DNA from: Heligmosomoides polygyrus polygyrus
Taxonomy: Eukaryota; Nematoda; Chromadorea; Rhabditida; Heligmosomidae
NCBI GenBank assembly: GCA_947396885.1
Contig: OX377202.1
Location: 86,346,408-86,410,407, forward strand
Length of the DNA stretch: 64,000 bases
Direction: 5' to 3'
The translations under genes and the position numbers were made by a program. Positions 63,711-64,000 of this stretch are shown here, in pieces. Within the stretch, counting starts at the first letter, position 1. Each line of letters opens with the position of its first letter. The notes beneath the pieces are model-generated. The model was not told where the DNA came from and searched no databases. It saw nothing but the letters and a program-made list of their open reading frames with translations.

Positions 63711-64000
63711 TCCTAGGGCATTGATCGTCACCTGTGCAGCAGGAAGTGCGAGCGTCCGAAGGCCAACAATTCCCCTGGCGACGTGACTCCAAGGCCCTTC
63801 TGTCATGGGCGTCTGGCGATCAGACTACAGTCTAGTTCGCCTCCTAATCAGTCGCCACGGGTATACCCCACCGTCCGTATCAAATCAATAGCGACGTCTC
63901 CAACTACCACCACTCCTCCGTCGCTTTCGTTCATGCGCTCCGATGACTTCAGAAACCGCTTACATTCACGTCACCATTTGTCTAGGGCTTGCTCTTCCTT
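63711..64000. other. Window end with no recognisable gene
   Basis: No supported gene, repeat end or splice-consistent exon was seen. Confidence 0.35.

Overview
The window reads as a gene-poor, transposon-dense stretch of a nematode nuclear genome, most likely a strongylid such as a hookworm (inference). The evidence is a nematode-style seven-transmembrane chemoreceptor, host exons separated by 45-60 bp introns, mariner, RTE and CR1/jockey-like elements with lesions, and many foldback elements. There is no sign of bacterial, viral or organellar sequence.

Host genes. Two spliced genes can be modelled with some confidence. A chemoreceptor gene lies on the + strand in five exons between 3314 and 10802. 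Its first and third introns have been swollen by a tRNA-like foldback element, a dead retrotransposon, SINEs and a dead mariner. A doublecortin-domain gene lies on the - strand in four exons between 37593 and 38228. Weaker host exons are proposed at 16391-16480 (-), 21759-21898 (-), 29996-31600 (-, three exons including one of 30 nt), 31958-32103 (-), 45125-45275 (-), 45474-45584 (+), 45717-45806 (+) and 50669-51358 (+, zinc-finger-like).

Repeats, left to right. 0-1.6 kb holds two tandem copies of a mariner-ended unit. 2.5-5 kb has tRNA-like repeats, a mariner tail and nested foldbacks. 5.2-6.6 kb is an antisense non-LTR relic. 9.3-10.2 kb is a dead mariner. 11.5-14 kb is a foldback interrupted by a 5'-truncated non-LTR element with a 498-codon reverse-transcriptase frame. 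14.2-15.4 kb is an RTE fragment. 16.7-17.4 kb is a second copy of the foldback carrying a transposase-like N-terminus. 18.2-29.6 kb is a set of nested TIR elements. 32.3-33.9 kb is a hAT-type element with a perfect 8-bp target duplication. 34-36.5 and 52.8-53.6 kb hold AT-rich foldbacks. 38.5-40.0 kb has two more retrotransposon ends. 40-47.6 kb is a cluster of tRNA-bearing inverted-repeat elements. 48.9-50.1 kb is a complete but dead mariner. 51.6-57.8 kb is rich in SINEs. 55-60.4 kb is one large palindrome enclosing a Tc1-like element. 60.6-63.7 kb has a GC-rich foldback and an inverted repeat around a retrotransposon tail.

Most unusual signal. At least five inverted-repeat elements carry a tRNA-like sequence in both arms (4.2-4.8, 40.05-40.73, 41.8-42.23, 42.77-44.43 and 45.98-47.63 kb). 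The last two are each about 1.65 kb, and their centres encode recognisably homologous acidic proteins although their DNA is unlike. This looks like a family of protein-coding foldback transposons whose arms contain Pol III-type A and B boxes. I do not recognise it as a described class.
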